Positions 25,557 through 33,447 of a stretch of 64,000 nucleotides of DNA are shown piece after piece. The translations under genes were made by a program, and so were the position numbers. This stretch comes from JAEINY01 sp942490535 (GTDB lineage: Bacteria; Bacteroidota; Bacteroidia; Bacteroidales; Marinilabiliaceae), in assembly GCA_942490535.1 (NCBI GenBank), contig CALNXQ010000008.1, positions 744,001-808,000 of the forward strand, written 5' to 3'. The notes beneath the pieces were generated by a model that saw only the letters and a list, made by a program, of their open reading frames with translations, was not told the DNA's origin and ran no database searches. Each line of letters opens with the position of its first letter. The first letter of the stretch is position 1.

Positions 25557-28150
25557 TAGCTGAACTCTAATTTAAATGTTGCCCCCTTTAGTGAAATGTT
25601 GTTGCCGCTAAATATGATATCGCCATACATTTCATTCATTTTCTTTTTGACAGAATATAAACCAATACCAGAACCTTCAATATTAGATTTAACACCAAGG
25701 CTAAAAATAGCTGATGGGTCTACAAATGTTTTCAAATCAAGGCCATCTCCATTATCATGGAAAAACACAACTAGTTTTGAACCCTGTATCTTAAATTCAA
25801 TAGAAATCTTCTTTGCATTTGCCTTATGTGAATTAGAAATAAGATTATCTAATACAATTGATAAATCAAGCAAACTAATTCTAGATATAAAATCAACATC
25901 ACCCTTATATGTAATATCAATTTTGCCTTTGTAGGCATAACTGTAATTATCAATATATTCTTTAATAAACTTTACAATATCAGCTTTTTGAACTTCTTCA
26001 TCAGCTTTAAAATTAGATTTCGTTATTAGCTTAGTCAGTTTCATAACTCGCTCTGTTATCAACTTGATATTACTTATTTCAGAATATAAGCCATTGTCTG
26101 AATTTACGTCTTTATTAAAGGAATTAAGAATTGATTCAAGGCTTTCATCAATTCCTATTACTGAAAGTTTTATTGTATGAATTAGCTCTTCAGCATCTTC
26201 ACTAAGAGTTTTTCTTGTAGCACTGAGATATGTGTTTTTATCTTTCTCAAGTTCCAATGATTTCTCTGCTTTGTTTTTTGCAACGAGAGCTTTTGCACTT
26301 TTCTCTACTTCTTCTCGGGCTTTTTTCTCAGCTTTCAATTTTGCATTTTCAGCAAGAACTCTTTCTGTTTCTTTTTTTGCAGTTGCAAGTTCGGCTTTAC
26401 GTCTTCGTTCCTCTTCTTCTTTTCTTCGCTGTACTTCAATAATTCGTCTTTGTTCTGCTTCCTCGGCTTTCTTTTCAGCTTCGACTCTTTTTATTTCCTC
26501 GTCTAAAGCTTTTCTTTCAGCAAGTTCCTTCTCTTTTTTTAACTCTTGATATTGTTCCTCTGTTCTAAGTATCTGAGTCTTTAATTCTTCGTCATCTGTA
26601 ATTTCTGCAATCTTCTCTAAATCTGATATAAACCGCGTTTGGTGTTCATCAATATTCTCATTTACTAAATTGACAAAATCCTTATTATAACTTAGAATCT
26701 CAACACTTTTGTCAGAAGCCAAACTTTTAATTATCTGAATAAAATCAAGCTTACTTCCTAAATTTGAAGTTGCAAAATTTATATTATCTGATATCTTGTC
26801 CGATTTTACTAATTCTTTTCTGTATTTATCAGCAACTTCATCTCCTTCATCACCTTCACCAAAATACTTTTTCCTTTTAAATCCTTCTCCCCAAAGAACG
26901 CCAACAACATATCTTTCAAAGCGAATGAGACCTTTTTCTTTGAAGGCATGCATTAATTGATAGAAACCTTCAGACTCAACAAGGCCTCCATCTCTGCTTG
27001 ATACTTCTTTGAATTCTTTAGTGTTATTAGAAACAACATCAACTCGACCAAACAAATCCCTAGTCCCTAAAAATCTGTTGTATCCCTGCTGTTTCCGTTG
27101 GTCAAGTCCCCAGCCATCATCCCCCAATTCTCCATAAGGCTGCACTCTAAATCCATTCTTAAACAAGAATACCGAACCAAAATTAACTGCATGAATTCCC
27201 ATTCTTCTAGTAAAATTATTTTTTGCTGAAGAATTAAGAAAATACAAATCTATTTTTACATTTTCGAGTAAAGAATACTCCTTATTTTTCTCTTTGATAT
27301 GATAAATAAGCGTTCCTCTGTCAATGACTTTTGTTTCAATTTTATTTTGATTAATTACAACGCTAATTTGTGTGGTTTTTAAGTTTAAAATTTCTAAAAT
27401 AGAGTTACTAACTAATCCATTAATCTTATCCCTTTCAATGTAATAGAAACTTCCATCTTCATTTTTACGATTATCTTCAGCTAATTCATTTTGACAAATA
27501 ATTTGTATTTCAAAATCATTGGTATCTGAAAATGGGTTTATTAATTTCTCTAATGAATGCTTAAGCTTTTTTAGACGTGTTCTATCCCAATTACTTTGGA
27601 GATTGGAAATTCTTAATATTGTGCCATGTTGTTTTGAGTTAGGAAAATATAATTCACTTTCTGGATTTGAAATATGTCCAACCTTAACCTTCTCAAACTC
27701 TTCTTTTTGGTCTTTTTCAAAATTTGACCAATCAACATCTATTTGCTCAACATCTCTAGAACCTTTTTTTCTTGTAATAATTGATAACTTACCCCCCAAT
27801 CTATCACTAGAAAATCGCCCAATTCCTTTAGCTCCTGCAAAATGTCTTTTTTCTTGAATTTTATCTCTATAGGATTCCTTTTTATCATCAAAAAACTCAG
27901 CAATTCCATCTTTTTTTTCTGAGTAAGCAACAAATAACCATTTATCTTTTAAATCATCTAATGACATCCCATTACCATCATCTGCAATAATAATTTCATC
28001 ATCAGTGATTATGATATCTACATTTTTAGCAAATGCATCATATGAATTTTTAACTAATTCAAAAACGGCAATAAAATCATCCGTAATTAAATCTTTACCA
28101 ATGATATTTTTAAGCCCAGAGCTTATTTTAAATTCTAAGTTCTCAGCCAT
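25556..28150 (-). CDS. Dual GHKL ATPase: MORC/Hsp90-like N-terminus and histidine-kinase-like C-terminus (864 aa)
   Basis: N-terminal GHKL ATPase: ELVKNSYDA (31-39), ADDGNGM (56-62) and AGAKGIGRFSSDRLGG (105-120) are the N, G1 and G2 boxes of MORC/MutL/Hsp90-type ATPases. Residues ~515-640 form a long Glu/Lys/Arg-rich coiled coil. The C-terminus is a second, kinase-type module: a candidate phosphoacceptor H658 in ELIHTIKLS within a DHp-like helix, LDNLISNSHKAN (767-778, N box), DNGDGLD (799-805, G1) and GSGIGLYSVKK (826-836, G2). MORC-type ATPases are known in bacterial restriction-modification operons; combining one with a histidine kinase in a single chain is unusual. Starts 8 bp inside the methyltransferase gene. 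Confidence 0.75.
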   Translation of the reverse strand: MAENLEFKISSGLKNIIGKDLITDDFIAVFELVKNSYDAFAKNVDIIITDDEIIIADDGNGMSLDDLKDKWLFVAYSEKKDGIAEFFDDKKESYRDKIQEKRHFAGAKGIGRFSSDRLGGKLSIITRKKGSRDVEQIDVDWSNFEKDQKEEFEKVKVGHISNPESELYFPNSKQHGTILRISNLQSNWDRTRLKKLKHSLEKLINPFSDTNDFEIQIICQNELAEDNRKNEDGSFYYIERDKINGLVSNSILEILNLKTTQISVVINQNKIETKVIDRGTLIYHIKEKNKEYSLLENVKIDLYFLNSSAKNNFTRRMGIHAVNFGSVFLFKNGFRVQPYGELGDDGWGLDQRKQQGYNRFLGTRDLFGRVDVVSNNTKEFKEVSSRDGGLVESEGFYQLMHAFKEKGLIRFERYVVGVLWGEGFKRKKYFGEGDEGDEVADKYRKELVKSDKISDNINFATSNLGSKLDFIQIIKSLASDKSVEILSYNKDFVNLVNENIDEHQTRFISDLEKIAEITDDEELKTQILRTEEQYQELKKEKELAERKALDEEIKRVEAEKKAEEAEQRRIIEVQRRKEEEERRRKAELATAKKETERVLAENAKLKAEKKAREEVEKSAKALVAKNKAEKSLELEKDKNTYLSATRKTLSEDAEELIHTIKLSVIGIDESLESILNSFNKDVNSDNGLYSEISNIKLITERVMKLTKLITKSNFKADEEVQKADIVKFIKEYIDNYSYAYKGKIDITYKGDVDFISRISLLDLSIVLDNLISNSHKANAKKISIEFKIQGSKLVVFFHDNGDGLDLKTFVDPSAIFSLGVKSNIEGSGIGLYSVKKKMNEMYGDIIFSGNNISLKGATFKLEFS

Positions 28151-29354
28151 TTGATAGCATTTGATTAATTACAATACCTGCTTGTTCTCCAAATAATGGA
28201 GGTATGGCATTTCCTATTTGAGAGTATCTTGGCACTTCTTTAGTTCTTCTATCACCACCAGTTGTATACTTACCCTTAAATTGGTATGTGTCAGGAAAAG
28301 ATTGTATCCTGGCATATTCCCTTACCGTCATTATTCTTGGCTCACAATAGTGAATATAATCATCAGGCAATGTTGTTATAGTAGGTGTAGGCTTTTTCGA
28401 TTCTAAAATCTTAGTGCTACTTTTCTTTAATTTAAACCTTTCTCTATATTGAGCACTTGTTAACTTTTCATCCAAGGCGATTTGGAATCGATTTTTCACT
28501 TGTTCTGTATGCTTTGCAAACCTATGACTATCGACCTTGCTATTGTTTCGAATATACTTTCTTAAATAACGTTGATAAGGTGATTCTGCTTCTCCGTAAA
28601 TTCCAGCTTTGAAATTTGGCGTTTCTGACTCTGTAGTTCCTTTTGATTGCAATAAATCCGATATAGCATTTTCCAGAGTAGGGTTTAATTCAAGCCTATT
28701 GTTGATAAGAAAGTCTGATTTGTTTTTCTTTATATTTTCAAAGAAAGTTTGATTTGTTAAATGGTTATTGTCTTTGATAAAATCATTCGATATACCAACC
28801 AAAATAAATCTTGTCCGTTTTTGTGGAATTCCATATTCTGAAAAATCAATTAACTTACCTTCAACCGAATAGTTTAGATTTCTTAATTCTTTTAAGACAT
28901 ATTCTGAATAGGCTTCCCCCTTTTTATCATTGTTTTTAAAACCTTGAGTAAACCCTTTAACATTTTCAAAGAAAATAATATTTGGTCGAACTAAATCAAT
29001 AAATTTTATATACGATTTAATCAAACTGTTTCTAGAATCATTTTCAACCCGTCTCCCTGCCATTGAAAAACCTTGGCAAGGAGGTCCTCCCGCTACCAAA
29101 TCAATAGTCCCTCTTAATTCCCTTAAATTATTTTCATGTTGACTAATTACTTCATTAATGTCATGGTTTTGGGGAGTTAACCAATCTGGCCAATTGAAAT
29201 GCTTTTTTTTATCAATTAAGTTATGTTTTAACGTTTTAAATGCGTCTTCACTTTTTTCAACAGCAAACAAACCTTGCCATCCAGCATTGTGCAATCCTAA
29301 TGACAAGCCTCCGCAACCAGCAAATAAATCAATATATGTTCTCTTACTGCTCAT
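28143..29354 (-). CDS. DNA (cytosine-5) methyltransferase
   Basis: A complete 403-aa Dcm-type enzyme: motif I YIDLFAGCGGLSLGL, motif IV GGPPCQGFS with the catalytic cysteine, motif VI FFENVKGF, motif VIII QKRTRFILVG, and motif X YSQIGNAIPPLFGEQAG. The target-recognition region (~200-340) is unlike anything I can read, so the site is unknown. It modifies host DNA; with the regulator upstream and no nuclease gene in the operon, the likely job is to mark self for the downstream kinase/protease genes. Start and stop overlap its neighbours (TAATG overlap with the regulator). Confidence 0.95.
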   Translation of the reverse strand: MSSKRTYIDLFAGCGGLSLGLHNAGWQGLFAVEKSEDAFKTLKHNLIDKKKHFNWPDWLTPQNHDINEVISQHENNLRELRGTIDLVAGGPPCQGFSMAGRRVENDSRNSLIKSYIKFIDLVRPNIIFFENVKGFTQGFKNNDKKGEAYSEYVLKELRNLNYSVEGKLIDFSEYGIPQKRTRFILVGISNDFIKDNNHLTNQTFFENIKKNKSDFLINNRLELNPTLENAISDLLQSKGTTESETPNFKAGIYGEAESPYQRYLRKYIRNNSKVDSHRFAKHTEQVKNRFQIALDEKLTSAQYRERFKLKKSSTKILESKKPTPTITTLPDDYIHYCEPRIMTVREYARIQSFPDTYQFKGKYTTGGDRRTKEVPRYSQIGNAIPPLFGEQAGIVINQMLSNG

Positions 29355-29563
29355 TAAATTAACTTTGTTGGGTTTATTAAACTCCGAACATCAACTTCAA
29401 GCACTTTAGCAATTTGCACTAAAGTTTCAAGTGATGGTTGACGTTCATTATTACACCATAAGGAAATTGTTGTTGGATTTTTACCCATTTTATCTGCCAG
29501 CCATTTATTCTTAATTTTCAATTCTGACAATACAACTCTTATTCTATTTATTTCCTTATTCAT
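29354..29563 (-). CDS. XRE-type helix-turn-helix regulator (C-protein-like)
   Basis: A 69-aa Cro/C1-type regulator: LKIKNKWLADKMGKNPTTIS and ERQPSLETLVQIAKVLEV form the HTH and the following helix. Its small size and position directly ahead of a DNA methyltransferase match restriction-modification controller (C) proteins. A perfect 11-bp inverted repeat just 2 bp upstream of the start overlaps the promoter and is the probable operator, so it should repress or time its own operon. Its stop overlaps the methyltransferase ATG by one base. Confidence 0.85.
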   Translation of the reverse strand: MNKEINRIRVVLSELKIKNKWLADKMGKNPTTISLWCNNERQPSLETLVQIAKVLEVDVRSLINPTKLI

Positions 29564-29564
29564 A

Positions 29565-29593
29565 AATATCTTTGCATTTTAAGCAAAGATATT
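29565..29593 (-). promoter_or_regulatory. Palindromic operator over the promoter of the XRE-methyltransferase operon
   Basis: AATATCTTTGC (29565-29575) and GCAAAGATATT (29583-29593) form a perfect inverted repeat with a 7-nt spacer. On the minus strand TATCTTTG (29591-29584) is a perfect -7 element, which would place transcription start near 29576, about 13 nt before the start codon. A regulator bound here would cover the promoter. Confidence 0.65.
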
Positions 29594-29660
29594 AGCCTAA
29601 TAGCAAAATCCAATAAAATATCCAAATTAATTATCATCTTTTTTTGTGTGTTGGCAAAAT

Positions 29661-29718
29661 TTGGCTCTTTTACAAGCTGAAGTATCAGCCTGTGTGTTGG
29701 AGCTTGTAAATGTGCCAA
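29661..29718. repeat. Imperfect 18-bp inverted repeat upstream of the operon
   Basis: TTGGCTCTTTTACAAGCT (29661-29678) and AGCTTGTAAATGTGCCAA (29701-29718) pair at 16 of 18 positions. It lies between the operon promoter and the attC-like site at 29742 and may be part of the latter's extended structure or a terminator-like hairpin. Confidence 0.5.
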
Positions 29719-29741
29719 ATGTGGGCTGGGTCTTGCATGAA

Positions 29742-29873
29742 ACCTAACGGTAAATTGTATGAGTAGTGGCAGATTGCGTGGTACTTTCCTGTCAAACCGC
29801 TAGACTGTTTGAGCGGGCTACAAACCTTGATATTTACTATGCTGCCTGCCATTACTTATACAAAATGTTGGGT
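29742..29873. repeat. attC-like palindrome with RYYYAAC and GTTRRRY cores (132 bp)
   Basis: Starts with ACCTAAC and ends with GTTGGGT, exact matches to the two attC core consensuses; GTATGAGTAGTGGCAG near the left end pairs with CTGCC...CATTACTTATAC near the right end. Follows the stop of the preceding minus-strand gene (29886) by 12 bp, where a cassette attC would be. Same length as the site at 23965. Confidence 0.6.
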
Positions 29874-29885
29874 GCTGGTGTTTTT

Positions 29886-31070
29886 TTAGTTATTTTCATT
29901 GAGATGTCTAATTGCAAGACTGATAGTATATGCTGATCCATAATGATACCGTCTGTTTCTAAGCCAGTTTTCTAATTTATCTGATTTATAATCAACAAAT
30001 TCTAATGGCTCAATATCATTTTTTCTTTTTGCAACCTCCCAATTTGATTTAATTTCTTTTTTAATCTTTTCTAAAAAATCTATGTCGTCAATAATCGCCA
30101 TTGTTGCTATTGTTGCAGAACCGTTTAATCCATCAAATCCAAACCCTAGAAACTTATACATTACATTTCCATTTTTAATACCGTCAATTAATCTCTTAGA
30201 TTGCGGTAACTCATAAAACCAATAAGGATTAAAATTTTTATCCTCAGAGATTTTTATTAGTTCTTCCAAATCATACAATTCCTCACAATACTCTTTAATA
30301 AAATTATATAAAAGTAAATTTGAAGGTTCTTTTGTTGAAGGAATAGGACTTAATCCATAGCACGGAATTGTAGCCTTAGCTCCGCCAAAAGTTACAATAG
30401 AATGGGATCTTGTTTGAATCAAGAAATCATAACTTGTTTTAGTCTTAAACGCAAGTAGAACTTGACAACCAATCGAATTTGGGTTTAATTGTAATTTTAA
30501 GGCTTCTTTAACATTGGGAAACATTTTATCCCGAACAGGTGTCTCTTCTGATTTGCTTTTTATGGCCCGAAATGTTTCTTCTTCTACAGATGAAAGTAAG
30601 GTAAACATCTCGAAATATGAGCATTTTTTAACGTGAAATCTTAGTAATTCATTTTTTTTCTCAACTCTATCCAGATATAATGTATCATCATTGAAAAGAT
30701 TCTGACCTAATCTCTTTCTACTGCTAATCATTTTTATATCTATCGGAAAATTGAGTACTTCCGTTTCCGAGAACTCGACATTGTCATCTTTACTTATATC
30801 AATTATAACACTACTCCACTCGGGAACAGTTAAGAAAGGAATCTTAACCTCATATTTCCCAATTTTACAATCATATAAATCACTTAAATTTCCGTTAGCT
30901 TTATAGTAGTTTATTATCCAATCGTGAATAGTTCCACTCTCAAGAAGACGTTTCCGGGTTAATCGTTTTTTTTCTGTTATTAGCGATTCAACTTTTGTTA
31001 TCATTATGGGAATGTAGTAACTTAAAATTCCTCCCAATATTGCTCCAATTATTAATGTTATCCAAGCCAT
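29886..31070 (-). CDS. Membrane-anchored protein with a possible Nudix-like domain (394 aa)
   Basis: One N-terminal TM helix (AWITLIIGAILGGILSYYIP) then a ~370-aa cytoplasmic part. Residues ~195-270 (IGCQVLLAFK..., TFGGAKATIPCYG, and LYNFIKEYCEELYDLEEL) have the strand-loop-helix order of a Nudix hydrolase, with KEYCEELYDL taking the place of the REUXEEXGU box; key residues are only partly conserved, so catalytic activity is doubtful. Only 3 bp separate it from the radical SAM gene upstream: the two form one unit between attC-like sites. Role unknown; a nucleotide-sensing effector is one possibility. Confidence 0.5.
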   Translation of the reverse strand: MAWITLIIGAILGGILSYYIPIMITKVESLITEKKRLTRKRLLESGTIHDWIINYYKANGNLSDLYDCKIGKYEVKIPFLTVPEWSSVIIDISKDDNVEFSETEVLNFPIDIKMISSRKRLGQNLFNDDTLYLDRVEKKNELLRFHVKKCSYFEMFTLLSSVEEETFRAIKSKSEETPVRDKMFPNVKEALKLQLNPNSIGCQVLLAFKTKTSYDFLIQTRSHSIVTFGGAKATIPCYGLSPIPSTKEPSNLLLYNFIKEYCEELYDLEELIKISEDKNFNPYWFYELPQSKRLIDGIKNGNVMYKFLGFGFDGLNGSATIATMAIIDDIDFLEKIKKEIKSNWEVAKRKNDIEPLEFVDYKSDKLENWLRNRRYHYGSAYTISLAIRHLNENN

Positions 31071-31073
31071 AGT

Positions 31074-32360
31074 TTATTTCAATTGGTTAAATGTTTCAAA
31101 AATCTTTTTTCGCAAATGAATAATTTCATTTGATGTTAATTCCTGAGTTTCAATTGGAGGCTTAGCCTCTTCATAATTTAGATTAGATTGGTAATATACT
31201 TTTTCCCAGTCTTGAATATTATTAGGATCAAATAATAATCTAATACCGAGCTTTTCTTTGTTGTCCCATGCTTTAGTGCCAATCATTGGAGTAAATACAC
31301 TGCAATAAATTTCATCGGGTCGACCAATTTTTATTAGACGAATAGTTTTTTGAATGCTTTCTGCAGTCTGACCAGGAATACCCACAATCAAATAATATTT
31401 AAGTTTTAATCCTGCCTCGTGTATCAACTTTGACGAATTTAAAATTTGTTTTACTGTTAGTTTCTTATTTAGAACATGAAGTAAAAGATCATCACCAGTC
31501 TCTGCTCCCAAAGAAATTCTTTTGCAACCAGCTTGAACCATAAGTTTTAAAAGATCTTCACTAATACAATCTGCTCTAGTATTACATAACCATTCATAAT
31601 TGAGTTTATTTTTTATAATCAATTCACATAGTTTAATTGTCCATGTTGAGTTGAATGTGAAAATGTCATCTCTGAATTGGAAAACAATATTTTTGTATTT
31701 CGATGTAATAATATTCATCTCCTTTACAACATTCTCAGGGGATCTATATCGTAGTTGGGTGCCACAAATTTCTTTTGAACAGAAAATACATTGATATGGG
31801 CAACCTCTTGTTGCCATTATAGGTATTATTTGTTTTTCTAAATATCTATGTTCTAGATATAAAGAAGTATCCGTCCTGTCTGGAAAAGCAAGTTGATCTA
31901 AGTTTTCAATCAGATTTCGTCTAGGATTATGAATAATTTTATTTTCTCGTTTATATGAAATACCATTAATGTTCTTTAATGGCATTTTTTTTACTATATC
32001 ACAAAGTGTTAATTCTCCCTCGTTTCTTACAACAATATTAAAATCTTTCAAAAAAACCTCTGGAGTGAGTGTTGGCTGAGAGCCACCAGCAATTAGATTT
32101 GAAGAAGGGATTATTCTCTTTATTATTTTAGCTAAAGATATGGCTGAATTTGCCAAAGGTAACGTGGCGGTTATTCCAATGAAATCAGGCTTAAAATCGT
32201 TTACATACCTTTCAAAGTTTTCGTTAAATACATTTAGGTCAATAATTCTGACATTAATATCGATATCTAAATTATCCAAACTACTCTTTAGGTAATGAAG
32301 AGCTAATGGAAAATCAATAAACTTAAATTTCGCTTTTGGATTTATTAATAATACTCTAAT
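31074..32360 (-). CDS. B12-binding-type radical SAM protein (428 aa)
   Basis: The N-terminal ~130 residues are cobalamin-binding-like (FKPDFIGITATLPLANSAIS, LIAGGSQPTLTPEVFL); then comes the radical SAM core with RGCPYQCIFC, the CxxxCxxC motif that binds the 4Fe-4S cluster, and ISLGAETGDD, YLIVGIPGQTAES motifs of the barrel. Such enzymes do methylations and ring or carbon-skeleton changes on peptides, lipids or hopanoids. The start MIRVLLINPK (32360) is chosen because the frame upstream runs into an attC-like site. Paired with the membrane-anchored gene 3 bp downstream. Substrate unknown. Confidence 0.85.
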   Translation of the reverse strand: MRVLLINPKAKFKFIDFPLALHYLKSSLDNLDIDINVRIIDLNVFNENFERYVNDFKPDFIGITATLPLANSAISLAKIIKRIIPSSNLIAGGSQPTLTPEVFLKDFNIVVRNEGELTLCDIVKKMPLKNINGISYKRENKIIHNPRRNLIENLDQLAFPDRTDTSLYLEHRYLEKQIIPIMATRGCPYQCIFCSKEICGTQLRYRSPENVVKEMNIITSKYKNIVFQFRDDIFTFNSTWTIKLCELIIKNKLNYEWLCNTRADCISEDLLKLMVQAGCKRISLGAETGDDLLLHVLNKKLTVKQILNSSKLIHEAGLKLKYYLIVGIPGQTAESIQKTIRLIKIGRPDEIYCSVFTPMIGTKAWDNKEKLGIRLLFDPNNIQDWEKVYYQSNLNYEEAKPPIETQELTSNEIIHLRKKIFETFNQLK

Positions 32361-32389
32361 CATTTGCAATTTTTTGTTTTCACACTTGC

Positions 32390-32523
32390 ACCCAACGGCC
32401 TGCCGCATGAAGTGTGCCGCTGCGTGTGGTATATTCGCTTTCTTGATTGTGCGTTTGCTCGCGCGGGAACTAAACCTCCAAAGCCAACCTCAGCAAGGCA
32501 TTCTTTATTGCGGTTTGTTGCCA
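32390..32523. repeat. attC-like palindrome, copy with conserved centre (134 bp)
   Basis: Starts ACCCAAC (RYYYAAC) and ends GTTGCCA. Arms AACGGCCTGCCGCATGAAG and CTTTATTGCGGTTTGTT pair imperfectly. The centre (ATTCGCTTTCTTGATT and CGCGGGAACTAAACCTCC) is almost identical to that of the element at 33304-33447, so these two belong to one family. Confidence 0.6.
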
Positions 32524-32548
32524 GTAGTTTGTTTTCTTAATTTGTTTA

Positions 32549-32965
32549 TTATTTCAAGCAATAAACTGCTTCAAATCGATCATTTTGAACCTTCCCATTT
32601 TTGGTAGTTCGAGTTTGAAACGCCTTACAATTTGAAGACATATCAGACATAGTTGTTATTATGCCCCTATTTTTGTCTATTAAAACTTTGGGAATGCTAT
32701 CAATTTTTTGATAAGAAATATATGTATATTTTTTATTCAGCATATCTACATAAGAATTACAATTATCATCAAGACTTATTATTTCATAAATAGAATCTTT
32801 AGGTAAAAAAATGGTAAAACTATCTGAGGCTGTTTTCAACGTTAGATCCATATCATTTAATGAAGTATTTTTAACTTTTAAAATCAATTCTTGTTTTGAC
32901 TGCTTGTGTATATTGCATGAGAAAACAACTACAACTAAAAATAAATAAACATATTTCATTTTCAT
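32549..32965 (-). CDS. Small lipoprotein (138 aa)
   Basis: Start at MKMKYVYLFLVVVVFSCN (32965; the frame is open to 33001). The signal ends in VFSC, a lipobox. The mature ~120 residues have alternating strands (ELILKVKNTSLNDMDLTLKT, DSIYEIISLD) and four cysteines. No family recognised. It forms a single-gene unit bracketed by two attC-like sites, 26 bp from the nearer one. Confidence 0.6.
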   Translation of the reverse strand: MKMKYVYLFLVVVVFSCNIHKQSKQELILKVKNTSLNDMDLTLKTASDSFTIFLPKDSIYEIISLDDNCNSYVDMLNKKYTYISYQKIDSIPKVLIDKNRGIITTMSDMSSNCKAFQTRTTKNGKVQNDRFEAVYCLK

Positions 32966-33001
32966 TTTTTTTACCGAATTATTTTGTAATGAAAGTTTCA
33001 T

Positions 33002-33303
33002 TTTGCTTTATAGTAAACTCATTTTAAATCCTTGAAAAAAATCACAAATAGAATTGTAATTCATTAATTATTTAGGCCCTACAATTACGCTTCTATTAAG
33101 ACATTTCTTAAACAAGTTTGTAATCTGCAAAAATTTGACCAATGTAAAAATACAAGGTTAATTTTCAATAACTTACCCACCTTCTGATATTTTACATGTT
33201 GGTTATGTAAGTTACTCTACATTAGCTTACGAAGCTAATAAACCTAAGAGGTATTGATCACCCTGTATTAAAGTCAATTCCATGGGTTTATACGGGGAAT
33301 TAC
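33002..33303. other. Non-coding DNA upstream of the small lipoprotein
   Basis: AT-rich, no gene; holds the presumed promoter of the lipoprotein gene and short runs of A and T. Nothing else stands out. Confidence 0.4.
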
Positions 33304-33447
33304 TGGCAACGGTCTGGCCATATGAAGTGGCCCGTTCTGCGAGTGGTATATTCGCTTTCTTGATTATGCTAATGCTCGCGCGGGAACTAAACCTCCAAAA
33401 TCAGCAACAGTGAGGGCTACTTTATGATGGCTTGTTGGCGGTTGTTA
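33304..33447. repeat. attC-like palindrome, second copy with conserved centre (~144 bp)
   Basis: The left end TGGCAACGGTCTGGCCATATGA pairs (in two parts) with TTATGATGGCTTGTTGGC near the right end. The centre (ATTCGCTTTCTTGATT and CGCGGGAACTAAACCTCC) matches the element at 32390-32523. Its right end includes the stop codon of the gene at 33445-34464, as gene cassettes often have. Confidence 0.6.

Noticed and set aside
24209..29563. A hidden restriction nuclease in the methyltransferase operon
   Set aside because: I looked for PD-(D/E)xK, HNH, GIY-YIG and PLD motifs in all five products and saw none; the effector candidate is the caspase-like protein.
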